Shown here: positions 31,411 to 39,261 of the stretch, piece after piece
How the letters are laid out: each line of letters starts with the position of its first letter
How positions within the stretch are numbered: the first letter of the stretch is position 1
Assembly (NCBI GenBank): GCA_900078775.1
Contig: LT549889.1
Location: 5,704,001 to 5,768,000 of the forward strand
Direction: 5' to 3'
Length of the DNA: 64,000 nucleotides
Source of the DNA: Mycolicibacterium aurum
Lineage (GTDB): Bacteria; Actinomycetota; Actinomycetes; Mycobacteriales; Mycobacteriaceae
The notes under the pieces: model-generated
The model's input: the letters and a program-made list of their open reading frames with translations, nothing else
Database searches by the model: none
What the model was told of the DNA's origin: nothing
Translations under genes and position numbers: made by a program

Positions 31411-32718
31411 GTGAGCACCGCCACCACCCTTCGTTCGACCTCCGCCGCCGCCCACGCCAAGCGCGCCGTGTCCCCCGCGAGCGGGCGGTACCCCCAGGCC
31501 CGGAAACTCAACATCGTCGCCCCCTCGCTGAAGGTCGCCGACGTCGCCGCGGCCTCGGTCTTCGGGGCCGCCCGCCAGCGCGGCCCGATCGCGCGTGACG
31601 CCATCGCCCGGGTCACCGGACTCAGCATCGCCACGGTGAACCGCCAGGTCACGGCCCTGCTCGACGCCGAAGTGCTGCGGGAGCGCGCGGATCTCGCGGT
31701 GTCCGGGGCCATCGGCCGCCCGCGCGTCCCGGTCGAGGTCAACCACGAGCCGTTCCTGACCCTGGGCCTGCACATCGGCGCGCGCACCACCAGCATCGTG
31801 GCCACCGACCTGTTCGGCCGCACCCTCGACGTCGTCGAGACCCCCACCCCGCGCGGCTCCCAGAACGCGGCGCTGGCCTCGCTGGCCGGCAGCGCGCGCC
31901 GCTACCTGAGCCGGTGGCACCGCCGCCGCGCGCTGTGGGTGGGTGTGGCCGCCGGCGGCGTGGTGGACAGCACCTCGGGCTACCTCGACCACGCCCGGCT
32001 GGGCTGGTCGCAGGCCCCGGTCGGTCCGGTGCTCGCCGAGACCCTGGGCCTGCCGGTGTCGTTGGCCTCGCACGTCGATGCGATGGCCGGTGCCGAGTTG
32101 CTGCTCGGGGTGCGCCGTCCCAGCGCGCAGACCGGCACCAGCCTCTACGTCTACGCCCGCGAGACCGTCGGCTACGCGCTGTCCATCGGCGGCCGGGTGC
32201 ACTCGCCCTCCAGCGGTCCGGGCACCATCGCCGCACTCCCGGTGAGCTCCGAACTGCTCGGTGGCACAGGCAAATTGGAGTCCACGGTCAGCGACGAAGC
32301 GGTGCTGACCGCGGCCCGCGCGCAGCGCATCATCCCGGCCGAGGGGCCCGCCTCCACGCTGACCGCGGTGCTGCGCGCCGCCCGCGGCGGACACCAGGGC
32401 GCCCGCGCCCTGCTGGCCGAGCGCGCCCGCGTGCTCGGTGAGGCCGTGGCGCTGCTGCGCGACATGCTCAACCCCGACGATCTGGTGGTCGGCGGACAGG
32501 CCTTCACCGAATACCCGGAGGGCATGGAACTCGTCGAGCAGGCCTTCTCGGCACGGACCGTGCTGGGCCCCCGCGACATCCGGGTGACCGCCTTCGGTAA
32601 CCGCGTGCAGGAGGCCGGCGCCGGCGTGGTGTCCCTCGGCGCGCTCTACGCCGATCCGATCGCCGCCATGCGCCGTGCCCAGCAGCGACGCGAAACCGGT
32701 GTGCTCGGCGCCTCCTGA
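31411..32718 (+). CDS. ROK family transcriptional regulator (Rv0485-like)
   Basis: A 435-residue ROK regulator. The N-terminal winged helix (about 45-95) includes PIARDAIARVTGLSIATVNR and is followed by the ROK sugar-kinase-like domain, with LGLHIGARTTSIVATDLFGR and WVGVAAGGVVDS. The canonical Cys-rich zinc motif of ROK kinases is not seen, so it is a regulator rather than a kinase. GTG start with GAGGACC before it. It lies between the poly-Cys leader and mshA, so it is likely controlled by that leader. Confidence 0.88.
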   Translation: MSTATTLRSTSAAAHAKRAVSPASGRYPQARKLNIVAPSLKVADVAAASVFGAARQRGPIARDAIARVTGLSIATVNRQVTALLDAEVLRERADLAVSGAIGRPRVPVEVNHEPFLTLGLHIGARTTSIVATDLFGRTLDVVETPTPRGSQNAALASLAGSARRYLSRWHRRRALWVGVAAGGVVDSTSGYLDHARLGWSQAPVGPVLAETLGLPVSLASHVDAMAGAELLLGVRRPSAQTGTSLYVYARETVGYALSIGGRVHSPSSGPGTIAALPVSSELLGGTGKLESTVSDEAVLTAARAQRIIPAEGPASTLTAVLRAARGGHQGARALLAERARVLGEAVALLRDMLNPDDLVVGGQAFTEYPEGMELVEQAFSARTVLGPRDIRVTAFGNRVQEAGAGVVSLGALYADPIAAMRRAQQRRETGVLGAS

Positions 32719-32742
32719 CGGCGCAGGTGTAGACATGAGCAT

Positions 32743-34065
32743 GTGCGCGCCGTCTCCGAACCGTCCGCCCTGTTGGACACCGCTCGTCGCGTAGCGGTGC
32801 TGTCGGTGCACACGTCACCGTTGGCCCAACCCGGCACCGGTGACGCCGGCGGGATGAACGTCTATGTGCTGCAGACCGCCCTGGAACTCGCCCGGCGCGG
32901 CGTCGAGGTCGAGATCTTCACCAGGGCCACGTCCTCGGCGGACGCCCCGCTGGTGCAGTTCGCGCCCGGTGTGCTGGTGCGCAATGTGGTCGCCGGCCCG
33001 TTCGAGGGACTCGACAAGAACGACCTGCCCACCCAGCTGTGCGCGTTCACCGCGGGCGTGCTGCGGGCCGAGGCCACCCAGGAGCCCGGCTACTACGACA
33101 TCGTGCACTCGCACTACTGGCTGTCCGGTCAGGTCGGCTGGCTGGCCGCCGACCGGTGGGCGGTGCCGCTGGTGCACACCGCACACACCCTGGCCGCGGT
33201 GAAGAACGCCGCCCTCGCAGACGGGGACGCCCCCGAGCCCGCACTGCGTTCGGTCGGTGAGCAGCAGGTGGTCGACGAGGCCGACCGGTTGATCGTCAAC
33301 ACCGAAATCGAAGCCCAGCAACTGGTTTCGCTGCACAACGCGGACCGGCGCAGCATCGACGTGGTGCACCCGGGCGTCGATCTCTCGGTGTTCACCCCCG
33401 GGGACAAGGCGAGCGCGCGGGCCGCGCTGGGCATCGAGGCGCGGGAGAAGGTGGTGGCCTTCATCGGCCGCATCCAGCCGCTCAAGGCGCCCGATGTGCT
33501 GCTGCGGGCGGCGGCCAAACTGCCCGACGTGACGGTCGTCATCGCTGGCGGGCCGTCGGGCAGCGGGCTGGCCGCGCCGGACTCGCTGGTTCGCCTCGCC
33601 GACGAACTGGGTATCAGTGCCCGCGTGCGTTTCCTGCCCCCCCAGTCCCGTGCGGAGCTGGTGAACGTCTACCGCGCCGCCGACATCGTCGCGGTGCCCA
33701 GCTACTCGGAGTCCTTCGGTCTGGTCGCGGTCGAGGCGCAGGCCTGCGGTACCCCGGTGGTCGCCGCCTCGGTCGGCGGGCTGCCGGTGGCGGTGCGCGA
33801 CGGGATCAGCGGCAGCCTCGTCGACGGACACGATCCGGGGGACTGGGCGCACGCGATCGACGCGCTGTTCGCGCGGGACCCGGAGACCATGCGCGCTGCC
33901 GCGGTGGCGCACGCCGGCACCTTCTCCTGGGCGCACACCGTCGACGCGCTGCTGACCAGTTACGGCCACGCCATCACCGACTACCAGGACAAACATCCGC
34001 GCCGGGAGCAGACCGGCCGGCGCACCGGACGGCGTTTCGCACTACGCAGAGGGGTTCGTGCATGA
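32743..34065 (+). CDS. mshA: D-inositol-3-phosphate glycosyltransferase
   Basis: A 440-residue GT4 glycosyltransferase that joins GlcNAc to myo-inositol 3-phosphate, the first committed step of mycothiol synthesis. Signatures: VLSVHTSPLAQPGTGDAGGM with the acceptor-site loop, HSHYWLSGQVGW, VHPGVDLSVFTPGD, VAFIGRIQPLKAPDVL and the nucleotide-sugar motif PSYSESFGLVAVEAQACGTP. A basic C-terminal tail (RRTGRRFALRRG) is present. The GTG start lies 24 bp after the ROK stop, so both genes share a message under the leader. It overlaps the next gene by 4 bp. Confidence 0.95.
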   Translation: MRAVSEPSALLDTARRVAVLSVHTSPLAQPGTGDAGGMNVYVLQTALELARRGVEVEIFTRATSSADAPLVQFAPGVLVRNVVAGPFEGLDKNDLPTQLCAFTAGVLRAEATQEPGYYDIVHSHYWLSGQVGWLAADRWAVPLVHTAHTLAAVKNAALADGDAPEPALRSVGEQQVVDEADRLIVNTEIEAQQLVSLHNADRRSIDVVHPGVDLSVFTPGDKASARAALGIEAREKVVAFIGRIQPLKAPDVLLRAAAKLPDVTVVIAGGPSGSGLAAPDSLVRLADELGISARVRFLPPQSRAELVNVYRAADIVAVPSYSESFGLVAVEAQACGTPVVAASVGGLPVAVRDGISGSLVDGHDPGDWAHAIDALFARDPETMRAAAVAHAGTFSWAHTVDALLTSYGHAITDYQDKHPRREQTGRRTGRRFALRRGVRA

Positions 34066-34589
34066 GTTCAGGCACTGATCAGGTGACCAAGCTCATCGAG
34101 CAGACACTGCAGGACAACGAACTCGAGTACGCCCACCACCAGGGCGCCGGCGGCGGCCTGCCCGGGCTGGTGGTGGCCCTGCCCGGGGAGCGCCGGCTCA
34201 AGACCAACACCATCCTCGGCATCGGTGAGCACTCGGTGCGGGTGGAGGCGTTCGTCTGCCGGCGGCCCGACGAGAACCACGAGGCCGTCTACCGCTTCCT
34301 GCTCAAACGCAACCGCCGGCTCTACGGGGTGGCCTACACCCTGGACAACCTGGGCGACATCTACCTGGTGGGCTGGATGGCCCACACCTCGGTGACCCCC
34401 GACGAGATCGACCGGATCCTCGGCCAGGTGCTCGAGGCCGTCGACGCCGACTTCAACACCTTGCTGGAGTTGGGTTTTCGCTCTTCCATCCAGAAGGAGT
34501 GGGAGTGGCGGGTGGCGCGCGGCGAGTCGCTGACGAACCTGCAGGCCTTCGAACATCTCATCGGTCAGGACGACGAATCCGGCGCATGA
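34062..34589 (+). CDS. YbjN-domain protein (Rv0487-like)
   Basis: A 175-residue protein of the YbjN/type III secretion-chaperone-like fold. It has TKLIEQTLQDNELEYA, FVCRRPDENHEAVYRFLLKR, NRRLYGVAYTLDNLGDIYLV, and SSIQKEWEWRVARGES. Unknown function; conserved next to mshA in mycobacteria. ATG overlaps the mshA stop (ATGA), so it is translationally coupled. Co-expression with mshA suggests, without proof, a role in thiol physiology or in helping MshA. Confidence 0.85.
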   Translation: MSSGTDQVTKLIEQTLQDNELEYAHHQGAGGGLPGLVVALPGERRLKTNTILGIGEHSVRVEAFVCRRPDENHEAVYRFLLKRNRRLYGVAYTLDNLGDIYLVGWMAHTSVTPDEIDRILGQVLEAVDADFNTLLELGFRSSIQKEWEWRVARGESLTNLQAFEHLIGQDDESGA

Positions 34590-34602
34590 GAAGATCTTCG
34601 CC

Positions 34603-35343
34603 ATGGCGAATCTGATCCTGCTGCGTCACGGCGAGAGCCAGTGGAACGAGAAGAACCTGTTCACCGGGTGGGTCGATGTCGACCTCACCGACAAGGGCCG
34701 GAAACAAGCCGTCCGCGGCGGTGAGTTGATCGCCGAACAGGGCGTGCTGCCCGACGTGCTGTACACCTCGCTGCTGCGCCGCGCGATCACCACCGCCAAC
34801 CTGGCGCTGGACGCCGCCGACCGGCACTGGATCCCGGTGCACCGGGACTGGCGGCTCAACGAGCGGCACTACGGCGCGCTGCAGGGCCTGGACAAGTCCG
34901 AGACGCTGGCCAAGTACGGCGAGGAGCAGTTCATGGCGTGGCGCCGCAGCTACGACACCCCGCCGCCGCCCATCGATAAGGGCAGCGAGTACAGCCAGGA
35001 CGCCGATCCGCGCTACGCCGACATCGACGGCGGCCCGCTGACCGAATGCCTGGCCGACGTGGTGGCCCGGTTCGTGCCCTACTTCGAGCAGACCATCGTG
35101 CCCGACCTCAAGGCCGGCAAGACGGTGCTCATCGCCGCGCACGGCAACTCGCTGCGGGCCCTGGTCAAGTACCTGGACGGGATGTCCGACGCCGACGTCG
35201 TCAGCCTGAACATCCCCACCGGGATCCCGCTGCTCTACGAGCTGGACGACAACCTGAAGCCGACCGTCGCCGGCGGCCGGTACCTGGATCCGGAGGCCGC
35301 CGCCGCCGGAGCCGCCGCGGTCGCGGCCCAGGGCACCAAGTGA
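34603..35343 (+). CDS. gpmA: 2,3-bisphosphoglycerate-dependent phosphoglycerate mutase
   Basis: A 246-residue dPGM (Rv0489/Gpm1 counterpart) converting 3- to 2-phosphoglycerate in glycolysis. The catalytic histidine motif LLRHGESQWNEKNLFTGWVD is at the N-terminus; further motifs are LLRRAITTANLAL, the acid pair region WRLNERHYGALQG and the second histidine in IAAHGNSLRALVKYL. The Ala-rich C-terminal tail (AAAAGAAAVAAQG) is low in complexity. It starts 13 bp after the YbjN-like gene, suggesting one transcript. Confidence 0.95.
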   Translation: MANLILLRHGESQWNEKNLFTGWVDVDLTDKGRKQAVRGGELIAEQGVLPDVLYTSLLRRAITTANLALDAADRHWIPVHRDWRLNERHYGALQGLDKSETLAKYGEEQFMAWRRSYDTPPPPIDKGSEYSQDADPRYADIDGGPLTECLADVVARFVPYFEQTIVPDLKAGKTVLIAAHGNSLRALVKYLDGMSDADVVSLNIPTGIPLLYELDDNLKPTVAGGRYLDPEAAAAGAAAVAAQGTK

Positions 35344-35356
35344 GCCAACACCGGGT

Positions 35357-35462
35357 GAACGCCGGTGAACAACAGTCGAACTCTGGTCTTTGAACGTGTG
35401 ACGTGACCCGTTTCCGCCGTTCTCTGCTGGGATGACGTTCATCCGGTGCGTACGCTTTTCGC
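35357..35462 (+). promoter_or_regulatory. senX3 promoter with a GAAC/GTTC array
   Basis: GAAC occurs at 35357, 35367, 35378 and 35392, i.e. GTTC repeats on the other strand at 10, 11 and 14-bp spacing, and GTTCATCC at 35437. GTTCA-type direct repeats are the RegX3/PhoP binding pattern, so autoregulation is plausible. TACGCT (35451-35456) lies 6 nt before the senX3 GTG, implying a leaderless message. Confidence 0.5.
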
Positions 35463-36629
35463 GTGAGCGTCGGTTCCGCGTTGCTGCTGGCGGCAGTGCT
35501 GGCGCTGCTTGCACTGGGCCTCGGCGTGGCGCTCGGGAGGGTGTTGTCCGGCCGGTCGGCCCGCGGACAGGGCACCTCCGAGAGCGGGGTGATCACCCTC
35601 TCGCAGATGCTTCTGCACATCGTGACCGTCACCCCGACCGGGGTGGTGGTCGTCGACGGCCTGCGTGACGTGGTCTACATGAACGACCAGGCCACCCGGT
35701 TGGGCCTGGTCCGGGACCGGTTGCTCGATGACGCCGCCTGGGAGGCGGTACAGCGCTGCCTGGACACCGGTGAGGACGTCGAGATCGACCTGTCGCCGCG
35801 CAAGCGACAGAATCCCGGCCGCTCCGGTCTGGTGGTCCGCGGCCTGGTCCGGCTGCTGGTCGAGGGGGACCACCGGTTCGCGGTGGTGTTCGTCAACGAC
35901 CAGTCCGAGACGGCCCGGTTGGAGGCCACTCGCCGCGACTTCGTGGCCAACGTCAGCCACGAGCTGAAGACCCCGGTGGGGGCGATGTCGGTACTGGCCG
36001 AGGCGCTGCTGGCCTCCACCGACGACCCCGAGAACGTGCGCCGGTTCGCCGAGAAGATGGTCGTGGAGTCCAATCGGCTGGCCGACATGATCGGTGAACT
36101 GATCGAACTGTCCCGGCTGCAGGGCGCCGAACCGCTGCCGCAGCTGGATTCCGTCGACGTCGACTCCGTGGTGGCCGAGGCGCTGTCCCGGTACAAGGTG
36201 GCCGCCGACAACGCCGATATCGCCATCACCACCGACGCGCCGAGCGGCTTCCGGGTGCTCGGCGACGAACGGCTGCTGGTGACCGCACTGGCCAATCTGG
36301 TGTCCAATGCCATCGCCTATTCGCCGAACGGGACGACGGTGTCGATCAGCCGGCGCCGCCGCGGCAATGACGTGGAGATCGCCGTCACCGACCGCGGCAT
36401 CGGCATCGCCAAGGCCGATCAGGAGCGGGTGTTCGAGCGGTTCTTCCGGGTCGACAAGGCCCGCTCCCGGGCCACCGGCGGCACCGGGCTCGGCCTGGCC
36501 ATCGTCAAACACGTGGCCGCCAATCACAACGGATCCATCCGGATATGGAGTCAGCCGGGTACCGGCTCGACGTTCACACTGTCCATTCCGGCCATTCACG
36601 ACGCTCCCGACGAGGAAGGTAGTGCTTGA
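35463..36629 (+). CDS. senX3: sensor histidine kinase SenX3
   Basis: A 388-residue phosphate-responsive sensor kinase that phosphorylates RegX3. An N-terminal transmembrane segment (SALLLAAVLALLALGLGVAL) is followed by a PAS-like region (about 45-150: LHIVTVTPTGVVVVDGLRDV), then HisKA with His166 in NVSHELKTPVGAM. HATPase motifs include LVSNAIAYSPNG, DRGIGIAKADQERVFERFFR and GTGLGLAIVKHV. The start is GTG at 35463, with TACGCT 6 nt before. The TGA overlaps a downstream ATG (TGATGA), beginning the nested repeat chain to regX3. Confidence 0.96.
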   Translation: MSVGSALLLAAVLALLALGLGVALGRVLSGRSARGQGTSESGVITLSQMLLHIVTVTPTGVVVVDGLRDVVYMNDQATRLGLVRDRLLDDAAWEAVQRCLDTGEDVEIDLSPRKRQNPGRSGLVVRGLVRLLVEGDHRFAVVFVNDQSETARLEATRRDFVANVSHELKTPVGAMSVLAEALLASTDDPENVRRFAEKMVVESNRLADMIGELIELSRLQGAEPLPQLDSVDVDSVVAEALSRYKVAADNADIAITTDAPSGFRVLGDERLLVTALANLVSNAIAYSPNGTTVSISRRRRGNDVEIAVTDRGIGIAKADQERVFERFFRVDKARSRATGGTGLGLAIVKHVAANHNGSIRIWSQPGTGSTFTLSIPAIHDAPDEEGSA

Positions 36630-36694
36630 TGACCAATGTGCTGATCGTGGAAGATTTCGCGGCCCGCGCGATGACGGAAGGCGCGGCACTCTGA
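36629..36694 (+). CDS. 21-residue ORF in the first senX3-regX3 repeat
   Basis: ATG at 36629 overlaps the senX3 TGA, and the ORF ends TGA at 36694, overlapping the next ATG. The peptide begins MTNVLIVED, exactly the first nine residues of RegX3, then FAARAMTEGAAL. It is probably a coupling device rather than a functional protein, as proposed for MIRU elements in this gap in M. tuberculosis. Confidence 0.55.
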   Translation: MTNVLIVEDFAARAMTEGAAL

Positions 36695-36758
36695 TGACCA
36701 ATGTCTTGATCGTGGAAGATTTCGCGGCCCGCGCGATGACGGAAGGCACGGCACTCTG
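36629..36758 (+). repeat. two 65-bp MIRU-like tandem repeats between senX3 and regX3
   Basis: Two units of 65 bp (36629-36693, 36694-36758) differ at three positions. Each begins with 27 bases matching the 5' end of regX3 (identical in unit 1), then a 38-base GC-rich segment. Ends overlap through TGATGA, so senX3, both mini-ORFs and regX3 form a chain of stop/start overlaps. The copy number is likely variable. Confidence 0.85.
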
Positions 36759-36759
36759 A
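36694..36759 (+). CDS. 21-residue ORF in the second senX3-regX3 repeat
   Basis: Same layout as the preceding mini-ORF: MTNVLIVED then FAARAMTEGTAL, with an Ala-to-Thr change. Its TGA overlaps the regX3 ATG at 36759, so ribosomes finishing it could restart on regX3. Two silent changes distinguish it from unit 1 within the copied regX3 segment. Confidence 0.55.
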   Translation: MTNVLIVEDFAARAMTEGTAL

Positions 36760-37445
36760 TGACCAATGTGCTGATCGTGGAAGATGAAGAGTCGCTTGCC
36801 GATCCGTTGGCGTTCCTGCTGCGCAAGGAGGGGTTCGAGGCCACGGTCGTCTCCGACGGGCCGTCGGCGCTGGCGGAATTCGAGCGGTCCGGCGCCGACA
36901 TCGTGCTGTTGGACCTGATGCTGCCGGGCATGAGTGGCACCGACGTCTGCAAGCAACTGCGGTCGCGGTCCAGCGTCCCGGTCATCATGGTCACCGCCCG
37001 CGACAGTGAGATCGACAAGGTGGTGGGTCTGGAACTCGGCGCCGACGACTACGTCACCAAGCCCTATTCGGCACGCGAGCTGATCGCCCGGATCCGGGCG
37101 GTGCTGCGCCGCGGTGCGGACACCGAGGATGCCGGCGTCCCGGATGGTGTGCTGGAGGCCGGCCCGGTGCGGATGGACGTGGAGCGGCACGTGGTCAGCG
37201 TCAACGGCGATCCGATCACGTTGCCGCTCAAAGAGTTCGACCTCCTGGAATACCTGATGCGTAACAGCGGCCGGGTGCTCACCCGCGGTCAGCTGATCGA
37301 CCGGGTCTGGGGTGCGGATTACGTGGGCGATACGAAAACCCTTGATGTGCACGTCAAGCGACTGCGCTCGAAGATCGAGTCCGACCCGGCCAACCCGGTG
37401 CACCTGGTGACGGTGCGCGGCCTGGGCTACAAGCTGGAGGGCTGA
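36759..37445 (+). CDS. regX3: response regulator RegX3
   Basis: A 228-residue OmpR-type response regulator. The receiver domain has the acidic pocket in VLIVEDEE, phospho-Asp52 in VLLDLMLPG, Thr in VTARD and Lys in YVTKPYSARELIARI. The C-terminal winged helix includes LPLKEFDLLEYLM, GRVLTRGQLIDRVWG and KTLDVHVKRLRSKIE. In mycobacteria it activates phosphate uptake genes and itself (established). Its start overlaps the last mini-ORF. Confidence 0.97.
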   Translation: MTNVLIVEDEESLADPLAFLLRKEGFEATVVSDGPSALAEFERSGADIVLLDLMLPGMSGTDVCKQLRSRSSVPVIMVTARDSEIDKVVGLELGADDYVTKPYSARELIARIRAVLRRGADTEDAGVPDGVLEAGPVRMDVERHVVSVNGDPITLPLKEFDLLEYLMRNSGRVLTRGQLIDRVWGADYVGDTKTLDVHVKRLRSKIESDPANPVHLVTVRGLGYKLEG

Positions 37446-37888
37446 GCGGCACCCACGGTGTCCGGCACGGCCAGCGCCGAGCTCTGCCGTCGGTAGCGCG
37501 CCGGCTGCCGAGATCTCGAGATCGCGCCGGCCGGCCCGGCGATTGGGCTGCCAGTCGTGCCAGGCCGAATCTCTGGTATCGGCAAGGGAACACGGCGTTG
37601 TGCTAGCCGGGCGACCACCCGAGCGGTTGGCCATCGACGAACGGGCAAGGGTGTGGGCGCGGCTTGCACCTGGTCAAAGCCGGCCGACATGGCTTCGGGG
37701 ACAGGCCAAGCGCATCGATGTTACCGGCGTGCTACAACGTCAACGAGAAAGTGCACGGCGAACCCTTTCAGTTTCTGTTTGCCCACAAGGTGGGTACCCG
37801 CCAGGAAGTAATGTCAGGGCCATTACCTTCGCGGAATCCTCAGCCACTTGGCCATAGTCGCCGGACTCGGCGATGTCGGCCTACCGAG
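37446..37888 (+). other. non-coding stretch at the left side of an accessory insertion
   Basis: No supportable gene. The first 120 bases still have the GC-rich character of the core; after that third-position bias weakens. Short frames exist in all three plus frames, none with recognisable domains. Probably decayed DNA at the boundary of the insertion that also holds the integrase remnant and the CPBP-kinase-regulator set. Confidence 0.5.
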
Positions 37889-38260
37889 GACGACAAATGG
37901 TCGGATTTCGAGAACCACTTCCTGCTGCGCCGGGTGGCCCTCAGTGAGTGCCACCGCCTCTACGGCACGCCGTGGGTGCACGAGCGCGCCTGCACCCGAT
38001 GCCGGTTCCTGCGCGTCGACCCCGCCCAGCTGGGCGGCATCAACGAGATGGCCGAGAACGCAGAGCAGCGACTGGTCGAGGCGAAGGACCGTGCGTGGCT
38101 CGGCGAGGTCGCCGCGCTGGAAGAAAGCATCAACCACGCGCGCATCCGACAATCCGAAGCCCAACAACGACTTTCACACTGCAGCAACCCGTTCGCCGAG
38201 CAGAAGCGGCAGTGCGGTCATGCAGCTGCGGATTCGCACTACCGCGCTGCTCGACCGTGA
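37889..38260 (+). pseudogene. tyrosine recombinase/transposase remnant (C-terminal part)
   Basis: A frame with no credible start that matches the C-terminal end of actinobacterial integrase-type transposases as I remember them: ENHFLLRRVALSECHRLYGT, then HERACTRCRFLRVDPAQ, then NAEQRLVEAKDRAWLGEVAA and LEESINHARIRQSEAQ. The catalytic domain with the Arg/His/Tyr residues is missing. It marks a decayed mobile element at the left edge of the accessory block. Upstream residues in the same frame do not fit the family. Confidence 0.65.
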
Positions 38261-38343
38261 CCGAAGACGGTAGCGCGCACGCTACCGTCGAGCGGTCGCC
38301 AGGGTGAGGGACTTCGGGGCAACGGTGCGCTGAACTTGGACGC

Positions 38344-39252
38344 ATGAATGCCTCACCAACCGATCAATCGAACCGCTGGGGTAACCCCATCGTCTCTGCG
38401 CTGCGCGAATCGCCCGCTCAACGTCGCCGTGGTGTCAGGTGGTTCCTGGCGATCGCCTTCCTGGGCGCTTGGTTGCCATGGCTCGGGGTGTACCTCTTGG
38501 GTGGGTCTCTCGATGATCCGCTGACCCAACTCGCGGTCGCGGCGTTCGTACCTGCAATTGCGGCCTGTGTTGTTCGTCGATGGATAACCCGACAGGGTTT
38601 CGCCGACTCTGGCCTCGCCTTGCACTGGAGATCGGCCTGGCCGTACTGCTTGGCTGCGGTGACCATGCCCTGGGGAGTGTTACTGCTCGCGTTGGTCATC
38701 TCGATCCCAGTCGGATTGTGGTCGCCGTCGGATCTGGCAATGACCACAAACTCATGGGCATACCTGGCAGTGGGCCCCTTGATCTGCCTGGCGTCGGCAC
38801 CCATATTTTGGGGCGAGGAGTATGGCTGGACAGCCTATTTGCGTGATCGGCTGGTTCCTGGTCGCCCGGTCGCCACAACGTTTCTCACCGGCTTGATCTG
38901 GGGTGTGTGGCATTGGCCGCTGCCATGGGTCGGCTACTTCGGCGGCGGGACGAGTGTTTCCGAGGCGATCTGGAGCATGCTGTGGTGGCTACCGCTGAGC
39001 ATTCTGCTGGAGTTCGTCATCGGCTGGTTATGGTCGGCCACCGGTTCAGTCTGGCCTGGAGCGATGCTGCACGCCGGCAGCAACCTCGTTGCTTCGGTCG
39101 GGATGCTCTACGTCCTCGGCGATACGGTTGGCATCAACACGACCACGCTTCTGCTTTGCGCCGGCCTCCTCCCATTCGTGGCAGTCATTGTGTTGACCGG
39201 GCATACCGGCGGCACGCGCACCAACCGTCGGACAGCAGGTCTCCAAGCCTAG
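38344..39252 (+). CDS. CPBP family intramembrane metalloprotease
   Basis: A 302-residue multi-pass protein of the CAAX-protease/bacteriocin-processing (Abi) family. It has about eight hydrophobic segments. Catalytic motifs: Glu-Glu in FWGEEYGWTAYLRDRLV, the His in LIWGVWHWPLPW, and a later HAGSN (in LHAGSNLVASVG). Members cleave prenylated peptides, process bacteriocins or act as membrane stress proteins; the role here is unknown. G+C bias appears lower than in neighbours. It is 9 bp upstream of the histidine kinase gene, so likely one operon. Confidence 0.88.
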   Translation: MNASPTDQSNRWGNPIVSALRESPAQRRRGVRWFLAIAFLGAWLPWLGVYLLGGSLDDPLTQLAVAAFVPAIAACVVRRWITRQGFADSGLALHWRSAWPYCLAAVTMPWGVLLLALVISIPVGLWSPSDLAMTTNSWAYLAVGPLICLASAPIFWGEEYGWTAYLRDRLVPGRPVATTFLTGLIWGVWHWPLPWVGYFGGGTSVSEAIWSMLWWLPLSILLEFVIGWLWSATGSVWPGAMLHAGSNLVASVGMLYVLGDTVGINTTTLLLCAGLLPFVAVIVLTGHTGGTRTNRRTAGLQA

Positions 39253-39261
39253 GATCGAACA

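Noticed and set aside
35439..37634. 731-residue minus-strand open frame across senX3 and regX3
   Set aside because: It is fully antisense to two well-supported genes, has low-complexity His/Gly/Arg content and no domain; long antisense frames are expected at this GC bias.
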